Of a DNA stretch of 64,000 nt, positions 44,029 through 54,820 are shown in pieces. The translations under genes were made by a program, and so were the position numbers. The stretch's first letter is position 1, and every line of letters starts with the position of its first letter. Origin of the DNA: an uncultured Acetatifactor sp. (lineage in GTDB: Bacteria > Bacillota > Clostridia > Lachnospirales > Lachnospiraceae); the NCBI GenBank assembly GCA_947625475.1, contig CANQOL010000001.1, positions 62,001 to 126,000 on the forward strand. Direction: 5' to 3'. The notes under the pieces were generated by a model. The model was not told where the DNA came from and ran no database searches. It saw only the letters and a program-made list of their open reading frames with translations.

Positions 44029-45783
44029 TCAAATATTAAATGCTTCCATCAGCTTGCCGTGTATATCGTGGATGCCCTCCGGCTTCTCAATCTTCGGCGC
44101 CCGCGGATCCAGCAGCCAGGTCTTAGCACAGTGGGTATCCGTCACCTGGAACATAGGCGGCTCCTCCAGCGTGTCGATCTTTAAGCAGTGCGGGTTGCGG
44201 GGTGCGAAGGCATCGCCCACTATGTTGTTGTACAGAGAGGGCGGCGTACCGGTGATGGAGTACAGCTGGGTATTCTTCTGGGCCAGCTGGGGCAGACTGG
44301 ACAAAAGCGCCCAGGTGTAGGGATGGCGGGGATCGTAGAAGACCTCGTCCACCTTGCCCAGCTCGATCACCTGGCCGGCGTAGAGCACGGCCACCCGGTC
44401 CGCAATATTGGCCACCACACCCAGGTCGTGGGTAATGAAAACGATGGTAAAGCCGAACTCCTTCTGCATATCCTTGATCAGCTGCAGGATCTGGGCCTGG
44501 ATCGTCACGTCCAGAGCCGTGGTGGGCTCGTCGCAGATCAGGATCTTCGGCTGGCAGGACAGAGCGATGGCAATTACAATACGCTGCCGCATACCGCCGG
44601 AATACTGGAAGGGATAGTCGTCAAAACGGGATTCCGCGTTGGGGATCCCCACCTTGTGCATCATCTCAATGGCACGCCGTCTGGCCTCTGCCTCCGAGCA
44701 GTTCTGATGCCTCATGATCACGGAGGTGATCTGCTTGCCGATGGTGACAATGGGATTCAAGCTGGTCATGGGATCCTGGAACACGGTAGCGATACGGCGC
44801 CCCCGGATCTTCTGCCAGTCGCCGGCGTATTTCACATTCGCCAGGTTCAGGATACAGGTGCCGTGGAGCTTATCCGGCGTCTCATCCAGGTACTTCACCC
44901 GGAAGGCCACTGTGTCAAAGACCGCGTTGCGCTGGTCCTCATCATTTAAGTCCACACCGATTTCCATGGCCTTCTTCAGGGCCCGCAGAAGTCCCTGGGT
45001 CAGCTGCACGCGCTTCAGCAGGCTGTAGCGCCCCACGGACAGACGGATCTCCTTGCTCAGGATCTCGTTTCTCTTTTTGGTTTCCTCCGAGATCTGTCCC
45101 TTGATCTCCTGCTCGTACTTGGCCTTCAGCTCCGCCATCTGCCGTCTGTAGTCCTCCAGATAGGCTGTGTCCTTGGCGGCCTCGGCCCTGCGGGCCTTCT
45201 CCTCCTGGGCCTCCTTGTTTTCCAGAACCTTGATTTTCTCGTCGTAGTCCTTGATCTGCCGGTCGGCGCTGCGGATCCGGTCCTTCTCATGCCGGGGATC
45301 GTAGGTCTGCCTCTCGTTAAAGAGATTGGTCCGCTTGAATTTTAAATCGCCCAGCTCCTTCTCTATGGCTGTTCTTTCTTCCTCGCTGATGGTCTCGCGG
45401 CTCTTCTTGTCCGCCTCCAGCGCTTTCATTTTCTGATAGGTCTCTGCGCCCAGCTCGTAACGGGAAATCTCGTTAAGCCGGGATAAGGTCCCCTGGATCT
45501 GCCGGCGCGCACCGGGCGTCAGCTTCACATAGGTCTCCGCCAGCTCCGGGTCGTTTAAGATCAGCTGTCCCTCCGAGATAAAGCCGTTGGAATCCAGCAT
45601 GCCGGCAAAGGTCTTGGTGAACACGGACTTGCCGGAGCCGGACTCGCCCACAATGGCGATGGACTCATTCTCGTAGATATCCAGATCGATCCCCCGGATG
45701 GCCGTCAGGATACGGCCCCGGACACGGAATTTCACGTGCAGGTTGCGCACAGAGAGCAATACCTTTTTTTCTTCCATCTCCAT
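44029..45783 (-). CDS. oppD: oligopeptide ABC transporter ATPase OppD with large coiled-coil insertion
   Basis: A 584-residue OppD. Walker A (GESGSGKSV) lies at 46-54. The Q-loop [11 protein letters not shown] comes only at about residue 344, instead of about 100. The 240 residues between are mostly charged helix ([38 protein letters not shown]) likely to form a coiled coil. Signature YSGGMRQRI, Walker [13 protein letters not shown] and the [12 protein letters not shown] region then follow in normal order. The normal OppD is about 330-350 residues. It makes a heterodimer with OppF. Confidence 0.92.
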   Translation of the reverse strand: MEMEEKKVLLSVRNLHVKFRVRGRILTAIRGIDLDIYENESIAIVGESGSGKSVFTKTFAGMLDSNGFISEGQLILNDPELAETYVKLTPGARRQIQGTLSRLNEISRYELGAETYQKMKALEADKKSRETISEEERTAIEKELGDLKFKRTNLFNERQTYDPRHEKDRIRSADRQIKDYDEKIKVLENKEAQEEKARRAEAAKDTAYLEDYRRQMAELKAKYEQEIKGQISEETKKRNEILSKEIRLSVGRYSLLKRVQLTQGLLRALKKAMEIGVDLNDEDQRNAVFDTVAFRVKYLDETPDKLHGTCILNLANVKYAGDWQKIRGRRIATVFQDPMTSLNPIVTIGKQITSVIMRHQNCSEAEARRRAIEMMHKVGIPNAESRFDDYPFQYSGGMRQRIVIAIALSCQPKILICDEPTTALDVTIQAQILQLIKDMQKEFGFTIVFITHDLGVVANIADRVAVLYAGQVIELGKVDEVFYDPRHPYTWALLSSLPQLAQKNTQLYSITGTPPSLYNNIVGDAFAPRNPHCLKIDTLEEPPMFQVTDTHCAKTWLLDPRAPKIEKPEGIHDIHGKLMEAFNI

Positions 45784-45790
45784 GCCCTCC

Positions 45791-46771
45791 TTACATATGT
45801 GTCCTGGGGTCGCAGGCGTCGCCCAGATTCTGACCGGTTACATAAAGTACCACTGTGATAACGGAGGCCACCGCCACGGGAGTCCAGAACTCCCAGCCCC
45901 AGCCGGGCGTGACCATGGCGTTCTGGGCCTCGTAGATCAGACGGCCCAGAGTCAGGTCGCTGATGCCCAGACCGATATAGCTCAGGAACACCTCCGAGGA
46001 AATATACCCCGGGATGGCTGCCGCGATCTCCAGCACGATGACGCTGGTCATGAAGGGCAGGATGTTCTTGATGGCAATCTTGAAAATATTGGTGCCAAGG
46101 CAGCGGGACGCCAGGTTATACTCATGATCCCGAATGATAATCACCCGGGTCCTGATATAGTAGGCGATGCCCATCCAGCCCAGGATCGTCATGGCGAAAA
46201 CCAATGTCCAGAAGGTGGGCGAGAAAATCATCACCAGCACCGACATGAGCAGCGTACTGGGGATATTGCCCAGCACATTGTAGACCTCGTTCATGACGAT
46301 ATCCACCTTCCGGGAGAAGCCCCAGATGGCGCCCAGGATAATACCGATGGACATATTGATGGCCGCGCATATCAGCGCCAGGGAAATGGAAATGCGGGAG
46401 CCGTTCCAGATGGCGTTAAAGGTGGAGGCGCCCGTACCGCCGGTGCCGAAGATCCACTTCAGGTCAAACCCCAGGAGGTCAATGGCCTTCTTCGGGGTCA
46501 GGTGGAAGGTGGCCGTGTTGTTCACGTTGATAAAGGGGTCCACATCGGGATTGTAATGGATCACCGAGGGGTAGACATAGGCGAACACAATCATAACCGC
46601 CAGGATGGTCAGCACCACCACATTGACCTTGTTGCGGAAAAAGACGCGGAACACCGACTTCCAGTAGGAATACCGGGGGGCGGTAATCTTCTCGGATTCC
46701 AGATCATTGTGATCCACCGGCGCGAACAGCTCCGCCTCCGACATATTGTACTTCTTGCTGAAATCTTCCAT
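45791..46771 (-). CDS. oppC: oligopeptide ABC transporter permease OppC
   Basis: A 326-residue permease with an N-terminal cytoplasmic stretch, a first helix (VNVVVLTILAVMIVFAYVYPS) and four to five C-terminal helices. The EAA loop AASRCLGTNIFKIAIKNILP, which contacts the ATPase, is clear. It ends in the ATG... typical GDACDPRTHM sequence. The ATG at 46771 has GAGGTGAGCGGT ahead. A GTG at 46780 overlapping the oppB stop is an alternative. Confidence 0.93.
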   Translation of the reverse strand: MEDFSKKYNMSEAELFAPVDHNDLESEKITAPRYSYWKSVFRVFFRNKVNVVVLTILAVMIVFAYVYPSVIHYNPDVDPFINVNNTATFHLTPKKAIDLLGFDLKWIFGTGGTGASTFNAIWNGSRISISLALICAAINMSIGIILGAIWGFSRKVDIVMNEVYNVLGNIPSTLLMSVLVMIFSPTFWTLVFAMTILGWMGIAYYIRTRVIIIRDHEYNLASRCLGTNIFKIAIKNILPFMTSVIVLEIAAAIPGYISSEVFLSYIGLGISDLTLGRLIYEAQNAMVTPGWGWEFWTPVAVASVITVVLYVTGQNLGDACDPRTHM

Positions 46772-46776
46772 ACCGC

Positions 46777-48372
46777 TCACCTCGCTTTCTCTGTAAAGGA
46801 AATTCTCGGGTCAACCATGGCCATCATCACATCGCCTAAAATCAGGGACAGGACGGACAGGATGGCGTAGAAAAGGGTAACGCCCACGATGACCGCGTTG
46901 TCGTACTGGTTAATCGCGTCGATGAGAAGGCCGCCGGCGCCGGGAATCAGGTAAACCCGCTCCGTAATCAGGGCGCCTGTCATGGCGAACAGGAGCGAGC
47001 CGGGGATTCCCTGGACAATGGGGATGGCCGCCACCTTCATGACGTGCTTGAAGAAGATCCCCGTCTCCGACATACCGCCGGACCGGGCGAACTTCACATA
47101 GTCCGAATTCATCTGATCGATCATATACCGTCTCATCCACTTCATCATACTGGCGATGGACGGCAGGGCCAGGGAAGCGATGGGCAGCACGAACATCAGC
47201 TTCGTGGCGCTGTCCATCATAAAGGTGACGGGCAGCCCCATGGCGCGGCCGATTCCCTTGAAAATAAAGATGTAGGCAAGGCTGGGCACCGCGGAGATAA
47301 ACATGATGTACACCGTCCCCACCTTATCCAGGAGCCCCTCCTTGTAGCGGGCCATGAGCACGCCCAGAGGCAGGCCCAGGATATACACGATAATCGTGGA
47401 AATGATACCGATGACAAAGGAGAAGCCCATGCGGGACATACTGTTGCGCTTGGCGCTCACGCTCGTATAGTCGTCGGTAAACCGGTCCGCATTCAGGGCG
47501 CTGGCCGCCTGAGAGCCCTTGATATAGGTGGCAGAGTGCAGATTGTCCGCGCTCATCTCCACCAGCCCGGAGGGATAGGTGATCAGGCTCTGCACCCAGG
47601 AGCCCTGGCTCTGGGTCATGGTCTGGAACACATCCACCCCCTGTGTCACGGAAAAGGACGTTCCCAGATGCACCGTCAGGAAGTTCTGGTGCAGATAGGG
47701 GAACTGATCGTCAAAATAGAGCAGATACTTGTGCGTGGTGCCGTTTCCGATGATTGCCGGCGAGAACTTCTTCTCCCCGGTCTCATGGTTGGCGTTCAGG
47801 GGGTCATAGAGGGTAAAGCTGAGGCCTCTCTTCCCGATGTCCTCCGTTTCCGGCACTCTGTGAATATTGTCAATGACCAGCAGTCCTTTGAAATAATTGA
47901 GCAGCCTCTGCAAAAGCGAATAGTCCTTGTAGGCAAACAATGCCGGCTGGCCGCCGTCGGCCAGCTTGTTGCGCACCACTACCGCCTTCAGGCGTGTCAC
48001 CTCATATCCCTTGGATCTGTAATAGTCAGTAAATTTCTTGATATACTCGGCAGCGATCTCGCTGTCCTTGGAGCCGTCGTCTGCGCGGCCCAAAGTGACG
48101 GCCTGGGCGCGGGTTTCCTCATCTATCTCCCCGTTCTCGGCCAATTCGTTTATGTAGTCCGCATAGGGGACATAATCCAGATAACCGAATTCCTCCCAAC
48201 GCCGGTACCGATAGGTAACGCGGTTGTTGTTGGCCTGCTTATTGTAGCTTCCGTCTGCTACGAAGACCTTGTCCCTGTTCATAAGACCGTAGACAAGCAG
48301 CATGACGATGGTAACCACCAAAATAATCGATACTGCGCCGTGTAGAAGCCTTTTCAAAATGTATTTAGCCAT
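46777..48372 (-). CDS. oppB: oligopeptide ABC transporter permease OppB with large external insertion
   Basis: A 531-residue permease, against about 310 for common OppB. The first helix (AVSIILVVTIVMLLVYGLM) is followed by about 280 residues of hydrophilic sequence, presumably outside the cell. Five helices with the EAA loop (KFARSGGMSETGIFFKHVMK) and the family motif GALITERVYLIPGAGG follow. Streptococcal AmiC has a comparable insertion, so the architecture is known in Firmicutes. Stop and the next start overlap. Confidence 0.93.
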   Translation of the reverse strand: MAKYILKRLLHGAVSIILVVTIVMLLVYGLMNRDKVFVADGSYNKQANNNRVTYRYRRWEEFGYLDYVPYADYINELAENGEIDEETRAQAVTLGRADDGSKDSEIAAEYIKKFTDYYRSKGYEVTRLKAVVVRNKLADGGQPALFAYKDYSLLQRLLNYFKGLLVIDNIHRVPETEDIGKRGLSFTLYDPLNANHETGEKKFSPAIIGNGTTHKYLLYFDDQFPYLHQNFLTVHLGTSFSVTQGVDVFQTMTQSQGSWVQSLITYPSGLVEMSADNLHSATYIKGSQAASALNADRFTDDYTSVSAKRNSMSRMGFSFVIGIISTIIVYILGLPLGVLMARYKEGLLDKVGTVYIMFISAVPSLAYIFIFKGIGRAMGLPVTFMMDSATKLMFVLPIASLALPSIASMMKWMRRYMIDQMNSDYVKFARSGGMSETGIFFKHVMKVAAIPIVQGIPGSLLFAMTGALITERVYLIPGAGGLLIDAINQYDNAVIVGVTLFYAILSVLSLILGDVMMAMVDPRISFTEKAR

Positions 48373-48527
48373 AAGTCACACTCTGCCCTCTCATACTTAT
48401 TCGGGGAATACAAAAAGGGCACCGGGAACACTCCCCTTTTGTACGCTGTTGCCATATGAGAAAAGGGGGCGAGGAAAGCCCCGCCCCCTCTCATCTGCTT
48501 AAAAAACCTGTAAACGCAGGAGGTTCA

Positions 48528-50822
48528 TTACCAGAGACCGACATTCTGCATCATGCCGCCGGTAGGAAGCATGGTGTCAAGATAGGTCTGAGCATCGCCG
48601 TAGTCGGGGCCCCATCCGGAGCTTCCGCCGAAGTCGAAGTTGAACTGGTAACCGAAATCGCCCATGTAAGCGGCGTAGGATACGTTGTTGGAGTCGCCCT
48701 CAGAGGACACCAGGTTGACCACAACCCGTCCGCCCAGAGCATCCTCGATGGACTGCTTCATAGCCTGGTCCATAGCGGAACCGATGGGGCTGTAGTCACG
48801 GTAGCACCAGTCAAGGTAGATGGGATTCTCAGCGGAAACCTCGATCCCCTGTGCAGCCAGCTCTTCCACTGCAGCGTCCATGCACTTGGCCGCCTCATCC
48901 GGCATATACCAGCCGTCGAAGCCGTAGCTTGCGCCCGCGCCGTCATTTCCTTCCGGATCCCAAACCGTGATGGGATATCCGTCAGCGGTCAGCTGAGCCT
49001 GCAGGACCTCACCGTAGAAGGTGCCGGCCGGGAAGGTGGTAGCGGTGCCGTTGATATCAACCGTAAACTCGTCGGCGGCCACGATAAAGCTGCCGGGCAC
49101 GTAAGAGTTGGTCAGGGAAGCGTACTTCAGCTCCTCGCCCACGCTGGCGGCATTGGAGGTGCCGCGGTCACGGGCATAGGCCAGGGCCATGCGGAAGTTG
49201 TGATTCAGCTTCGCAGCGGCGGTGCGCTGTGCCTGGGTAACGGTCTGAGGAGAACGCATCACGGACTCATCGTTGAAGTTGGCGTAAGCGTAACGGTTCA
49301 CGTTCACCCAGTTCAGGAAGGAGGTGTCGTCCTCCAGGACCACATAAGCGTACTTCTCAAAGTAGGTCTTGCCGTCCGGATCGTCGGGAACTTTGACGGA
49401 CTTGGCCTGCTCCAGAGCAGCAGAGCCGAGGCCGATGCCGCCGTTGAGGGTGCCGTCCAGGAATGCGTTCCATCCGAACAGAGGATCGGTGCCGTCATTG
49501 TAGATGTAGGTAATGGTGTCCAGAGTCACATTGTCAGCGTTCCAGTAGGAAGGATTCTTCGTGTAGGCAATGGTGTTCTGGTAGGTCCAGTTGCTGATCA
49601 GATAAGGTCCGCAGTACGCAATGTGCTGAGGATCGGAGCCGTAGGTGTAGTCGGCAGCGGAGCTGTCAAACTCGGCGCCGAACTTGCCTCCCTGGGAGAC
49701 ATAGTACTCACGGCACATAGGAGCCATGGCGCTGTAGCCCAGAACGGTCTCAAACCAAGGAGTCATCTCGGTCAGAGTAACCTCCAGGGTGTAGTCGTCC
49801 AGAGCCTTGATGCCGACCTCGTTAAAGTCGGTGATGTCGCCGGAAACATACTCAGGCAGGTTCACGATGGAGGAGATCACGCTGGACAGGTCTCCGCCGC
49901 AGTCGGCAGCGTGCTGAACGGCCGCTACCCAGTCGTCAGCCTTCACCTCAGCGATCTCGGTGCCCTGATAGGTAACCCACTTCATGCCGGGACGGATGTG
50001 GAAGGTATAAACCGTGCCGTCCTCAGACTTCTCCCAGCTCTCCGCCAGAGCGGGCTGCTGGATGTTCTTGGCATCGTAGGCCAGCAGGCCTTCCCAGGTG
50101 AAGGAAAGAGGGCCGCCCACAGCCGTCTTGTTGGTGGACAGGGTATCCCACACATCAGGCTCATACCCGGAGGTATAGGTGGTGGTGTAGGTGTTCTGCA
50201 GGGTGACGCCGTTGTCCTCGCACCACTGCTTTACGTAAGCGATGTACTCGTCAGCGGTCTCGCACTCGCTCCACTTGGCCGTGAAGGCTGCTCTCTCCTC
50301 GGGAAGCAGGATACGGTCAGCGATCAGAGCGCTCTTCAGCACACGGTAGTCGCCGTCCATGCCCCATGAAACGGTTGCGCCGTAACGGGGAATGATGCGG
50401 CTGATCGCATAGTTGCCGGCATTGTTCTGATAGGGAAGCACCACGCCGGTCTCAAGGAGCTTGGCCTCCGCGATGGCCATCAGGCCGAGACGCTCGCCCT
50501 GGTCGCCCACGGAAAGGGCCTTCTCGTAGTACTCTACGTACTCGCCGAAGATCTCGTCGTACAGAGCGTCAGATGCCTCGCTCTCCGCCTCCACGTCGAT
50601 GGCGTCCTGGGTGTTGACGTCAGCCATCAGGGTTCCGTCATCCTCCTCAGCGGGAGCGGCAGCCTGCGAGCTCTCAGGCGCTGCCTGGGAACTCTCGGGC
50701 GCAGCCGAAGAAGCTTCCTGGCTCTGAGGTTCGGACGAAGGGCTGTCCGAATTACCGCCGCATGCCGTCACGGAAACAACCATGGCAGCCGTCAGCAGTA
50801 AAGCCAACATTTTCTTTTTCAT
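48528..50822 (-). CDS. oppA: oligopeptide-binding lipoprotein OppA
   Basis: A 764-residue extracytoplasmic binding protein. The lipoprotein signal is MKKKMLALLLTAAMVVS then VTACGG. A Ser/Gln/Ala-rich tether (PESSQAAPESSQAAAPAEE) spaces it from the membrane. The family 5 fold is visible in FHIRPGMKWVTYQGTEIAEVKADDWVAA (in part) and DFGGSSGWGPDYGDAQTYL near the end. It captures peptides for OppBCDF, whose genes follow. A ribosome site AAGGAGG precedes the ATG. The long leader is described separately. Confidence 0.93.
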   Translation of the reverse strand: MKKKMLALLLTAAMVVSVTACGGNSDSPSSEPQSQEASSAAPESSQAAPESSQAAAPAEEDDGTLMADVNTQDAIDVEAESEASDALYDEIFGEYVEYYEKALSVGDQGERLGLMAIAEAKLLETGVVLPYQNNAGNYAISRIIPRYGATVSWGMDGDYRVLKSALIADRILLPEERAAFTAKWSECETADEYIAYVKQWCEDNGVTLQNTYTTTYTSGYEPDVWDTLSTNKTAVGGPLSFTWEGLLAYDAKNIQQPALAESWEKSEDGTVYTFHIRPGMKWVTYQGTEIAEVKADDWVAAVQHAADCGGDLSSVISSIVNLPEYVSGDITDFNEVGIKALDDYTLEVTLTEMTPWFETVLGYSAMAPMCREYYVSQGGKFGAEFDSSAADYTYGSDPQHIAYCGPYLISNWTYQNTIAYTKNPSYWNADNVTLDTITYIYNDGTDPLFGWNAFLDGTLNGGIGLGSAALEQAKSVKVPDDPDGKTYFEKYAYVVLEDDTSFLNWVNVNRYAYANFNDESVMRSPQTVTQAQRTAAAKLNHNFRMALAYARDRGTSNAASVGEELKYASLTNSYVPGSFIVAADEFTVDINGTATTFPAGTFYGEVLQAQLTADGYPITVWDPEGNDGAGASYGFDGWYMPDEAAKCMDAAVEELAAQGIEVSAENPIYLDWCYRDYSPIGSAMDQAMKQSIEDALGGRVVVNLVSSEGDSNNVSYAAYMGDFGYQFNFDFGGSSGWGPDYGDAQTYLDTMLPTGGMMQNVGLW

Positions 50823-51078
50823 AGTTTTTCCTCCTTTTTGAAATATGAAAAATATCTTTAATCTCCCGAAATGATCTATTTTTTCATAATCTCCTCATGA
50901 AGCACAGCACCTCGGGAAATTAAATTCACAGGTAATATGTACTTTAGCGCTTTATCGCTTCAGCGTATTAAAACGAAAAGTCTCCGCCATTTAGCAGCCC
51001 TTTCTGCTTTCTGCCGGATGTCTCAGCGCTCTATCAGAGGCTCCCGGGCCCGGAAACAGCGCCCGCCGCCTCACTTAA
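50823..51078 (-). promoter_or_regulatory. 256-nt leader of the opp operon
   Basis: No gene of useful length lies here. Two very short frames, ATGAGGAGATTATGA and ATGAAAAAATAG (with GGAG just before it), lie about 70 nt before oppA. I see no recognised riboswitch consensus and no intrinsic terminator before the start codon, but the length suggests post-transcriptional control. Confidence 0.45.
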
Positions 51079-51084
51079 GTACCT

Positions 51085-51113
51085 ATTATATAGGAACAGT
51101 CGAAGCTTGTCAA
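51085..51113 (-). promoter_or_regulatory. consensus promoter of the opp operon
   Basis: TTGACA (51108-51113), a 17-bp spacer and TATAAT (51085-51090) on the minus strand: a perfect match to the housekeeping sigma consensus. Confidence 0.95.
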
Positions 51114-51133
51114 GCAGTTTTCCCGTTCCCTCC

Positions 51134-51180
51134 AAAAAACAGGGCAGGCCCCGGGCGCTCTCCGCGCCGGCACCTGCCCT
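51134..51180 (-). terminator. terminator of gdhA
   Basis: AGGGCAGG and CCTGCCCT form the base of a long GC-rich hairpin, followed on the minus strand by GTTTTTTGG. Confidence 0.9.
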
Positions 51181-51221
51181 TTCCGTCTTACCTGCTTGCG
51201 CTCTCCCGCCCGGGATCCGTC

Positions 51222-52661
<1,440 letters not shown>

Positions 52662-52663
52662 TT

Positions 52664-52692
52664 ATTATAGTACGGCTTTTTCAATTTCTCAA
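52664..52692 (-). promoter_or_regulatory. promoter of gdhA
   Basis: TTGAGA (52687-52692), a 17-bp spacer and TATAAT (52664-52669) on the minus strand. Confidence 0.9.
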
Positions 52693-52753
52693 CAAACTTT
52701 GCTATGGTAAATCAGAAAAGTTTTTTTGAATTTTTTATACAAATTGCACAAGT

Positions 52754-53185
52754 CTACAGATACCGGGTGAGGCGCTCCACGCTGCGGTTTTCAAAGTCGA
52801 TGAGCTGCCTGGCCAGCTCCAGGGATTTGGGGCCTGCCTGTTCGTTGTGGTTGAGCACCCGGTTCATCTCCAGGATCCCGTCATTGCTGTTTTTGATCAT
52901 CAGCTCGGCGATGCGGGCCGTACTGGTATTGAACAGGGTCTCCCACTGGATGGCCCCCGCCTGCATCAGATCCTGGATATGACTGCCCTGATAGGGCTGC
53001 GCCTTCGCCTGCAGCAGCTGATCCAGCGCCGCCCCCCGGATCTGGGAATATTTCAGGGACTGTCTGGTGATCTGCATGGAGAGCTGATCGTCGTACACCT
53101 TCTGGGAAATCACGTCTATGGCCTTCATGGCCGCCTCTGTGTTCCTCTGTATCTGTCTGTAAACGGCTATTTCCTGAGATTTCAA
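52754..53185 (-). CDS. unrecognised helical protein
   Basis: A protein of 143 residues, all helical in appearance, with no signal or membrane segment. The chosen start is TTG at 53185 (reading KSQEIAVYRQIQRNTE), with GGGAGG 8 nt upstream. The open frame continues to 53269 but the extra residues look random. An alternating hydrophobic pattern (AAMKAIDVISQKVYDDQLSM) suggests a helical bundle. I know of no function. It sits upstream of gdhA on the same strand, separated by the gdhA promoter. Confidence 0.65.
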   Translation of the reverse strand: MKSQEIAVYRQIQRNTEAAMKAIDVISQKVYDDQLSMQITRQSLKYSQIRGAALDQLLQAKAQPYQGSHIQDLMQAGAIQWETLFNTSTARIAELMIKNSNDGILEMNRVLNHNEQAGPKSLELARQLIDFENRSVERLTRYL

Positions 53186-53327
53186 TTTGTTTTCCTCCCG
53201 GCTGACTGGACGGGGGAGCTTCCGGAAGCGCTCCCGCCCGCAAAAAAGAAGATGCTGGTCTGTCAGCATCTTCTTCCTTTTCCATAATCAGTATTCTCTT
53301 TTTGGCGGAAACTATACGCGCCGGCGG

Positions 53328-54536
53328 CTATTCCATATATTCCTCCTTCACATAGCCCACCTGGCCGTTGTAGTTGATTTTGCACCAGCCGTCGGCAATC
53401 TCCAGAAGGCCCACCGTCTCTCCCCCTGCCAGCACACCTATCCTCTCGGCGGACTCGCCGGGGCTTAACCGGACATTCACATTGGTGGAGGCGGTCACCG
53501 TCCCGATGAGCTGGGAATCGTCCGCCTTCTCGGTCAGCTCCAGGAACTCGGACTTGATATAGCCCTCCTTCTCCTCAAAGGAGACCCTGCTCCAGCCATT
53601 GGCCTTCAGCTCCAGCACCAAAATCCGGGAGCCCTGCTCCAGCCTGCCCAGCTTATCCGCCTGCTCGCTGTCGGACACCCGCACATTCACGGTAGTCAGG
53701 GCCACAGCCTCCGTGGGCTCAAAGGGCGCATTCTCCTCTCCCTCCCCCTGGGCGCTGCCGGACACAGGCACCGCCTCCGAAGCCTCCCCGCTCTCCTGGG
53801 ACGCCTGGGCTGCCAGGGTATCCCCGGTGACCTTGTTCGCCTCCTTGGTGAACTCCTGCACATAGTAGAACAGATCCGCATTGGCCAGGAAGGCGTCGCT
53901 GCACTCCACATTCACGCGGTTGTTCAGCTCCACCACATCGTCCTGGAGCGTGACCGCGCTGATATAGTTGAGCTCCTCGTCGCTCACCTCGCCCTCGTTC
54001 AGATAATAATTGCCCTCCTGGTCCCTGCACACATAAAAGGTCTCCAGGCCGGACACCGTCTCCTCAAAGTTGTTGAAGGACATTTGAAAATACACGTAAG
54101 CCAGATAAGAGTCCGGAATCGGCCCCTCCTTGGTATAAACCTCCAGCAGGGGATATCCCTTGATATATTTGCTCATCTCCGGGATCCGGATCGCCTCTGT
54201 CTCATCCAGATAGTTGGAGATACCCCGAATGGTATCCACATCTCCCAGGGCATAGGCGTTGTAATAAGTGGCAATCAAGGTATATATCTCGGGAATCTCA
54301 TTTTTGACAAGAGGAACCGCCGGAACCTCCTGAGGGATCTCGGGCGAAGGGGACACAGCTGCCGCCTCCGAAGAGACCTCAGACTCCTGAGGCTGAACCT
54401 CCTGGGCCCTGCTGCTGTTGGACATCAGCCCCACAGACACCGTGACCGCTGCCGCCGCAATGATGACGACCGGATAGGCAATCCGGCTGTTCTTCACGAT
54501 GATCCCCCCAAGCCGTCGCAATTTTTCTTTCAACAT
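53328..54536 (-). CDS. membrane-anchored protein with two C-terminal SH3b domains
   Basis: A 402-residue protein. An N-terminal helix (YPVVIIAAAAVTVSVGLM) anchors it outside. A middle domain of about 150 residues (around YYNAYALGDVDTI) resembles an NTF2-like or lipoprotein-type fold but is not named. Two bacterial SH3 domains end it, one with TTVNVRVSDSEQADKLG and one with STNVNVRLSPGESAERIG, each closing in GY(I/V)K. Such domains bind cell wall. The ATG at 54536 follows AAGGAAAGGTG. Confidence 0.85.
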   Translation of the reverse strand: MLKEKLRRLGGIIVKNSRIAYPVVIIAAAAVTVSVGLMSNSSRAQEVQPQESEVSSEAAAVSPSPEIPQEVPAVPLVKNEIPEIYTLIATYYNAYALGDVDTIRGISNYLDETEAIRIPEMSKYIKGYPLLEVYTKEGPIPDSYLAYVYFQMSFNNFEETVSGLETFYVCRDQEGNYYLNEGEVSDEELNYISAVTLQDDVVELNNRVNVECSDAFLANADLFYYVQEFTKEANKVTGDTLAAQASQESGEASEAVPVSGSAQGEGEENAPFEPTEAVALTTVNVRVSDSEQADKLGRLEQGSRILVLELKANGWSRVSFEEKEGYIKSEFLELTEKADDSQLIGTVTASTNVNVRLSPGESAERIGVLAGGETVGLLEIADGWCKINYNGQVGYVKEEYME

Positions 54537-54593
54537 AAACACACCTTTCCTTATATCTGCGGGTGCCGATTCTTCCCTCCACGGAATTTTGGG

Positions 54594-54631
54594 TAAAACA
54601 ATGGAAAGTACGCCGGGCGGACTTTCCATTG
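54594..54631 (-). terminator. terminator of tRNA-Arg
   Basis: CAATGGAAAGT and ACTTTCCATTG are perfect 11-bp arms, with TTTTA following on the minus strand. Confidence 0.9.
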
Positions 54632-54636
54632 CCGTA

Positions 54637-54758
54637 AATCAAGGTGATGCAGCATGCATCCGACAGGAATCGAACCTGCATTAAAGGCGTCGGAGGCCTT
54701 CGTTCTATCCATTAGACTACGGATGCAAATATTACAAAATTGTTACATCACCTTGATT
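54637..54758. repeat. 13-bp inverted repeat flanking tRNA-Arg
   Basis: AATCAAGGTGATG (54637-54649) and CATCACCTTGATT (54746-54758) are exact reverse complements, 96 bp apart, enclosing the tRNA gene. Confidence 0.85.
54655..54726 (-). tRNA. tRNA-Arg (anticodon CCG)
   Basis: A cloverleaf fits on the minus strand: acceptor GCATCCG/CGGATGC with A as discriminator, D arm GTCTAATGGATAGAAC, anticodon stem AAGGC/GCCTT around loop CTCCGAC, and T arm CAGGT-TCGATTC-CTGTC (one loose pair). The anticodon CCG reads CGG. CCA is not encoded. Confidence 0.93.
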
Positions 54759-54820
54759 ATAATAACACAAAAGATCCGTTCTGTCTATACCAATTTGTGG
54801 ATTTTTTTAATCGATTATTT

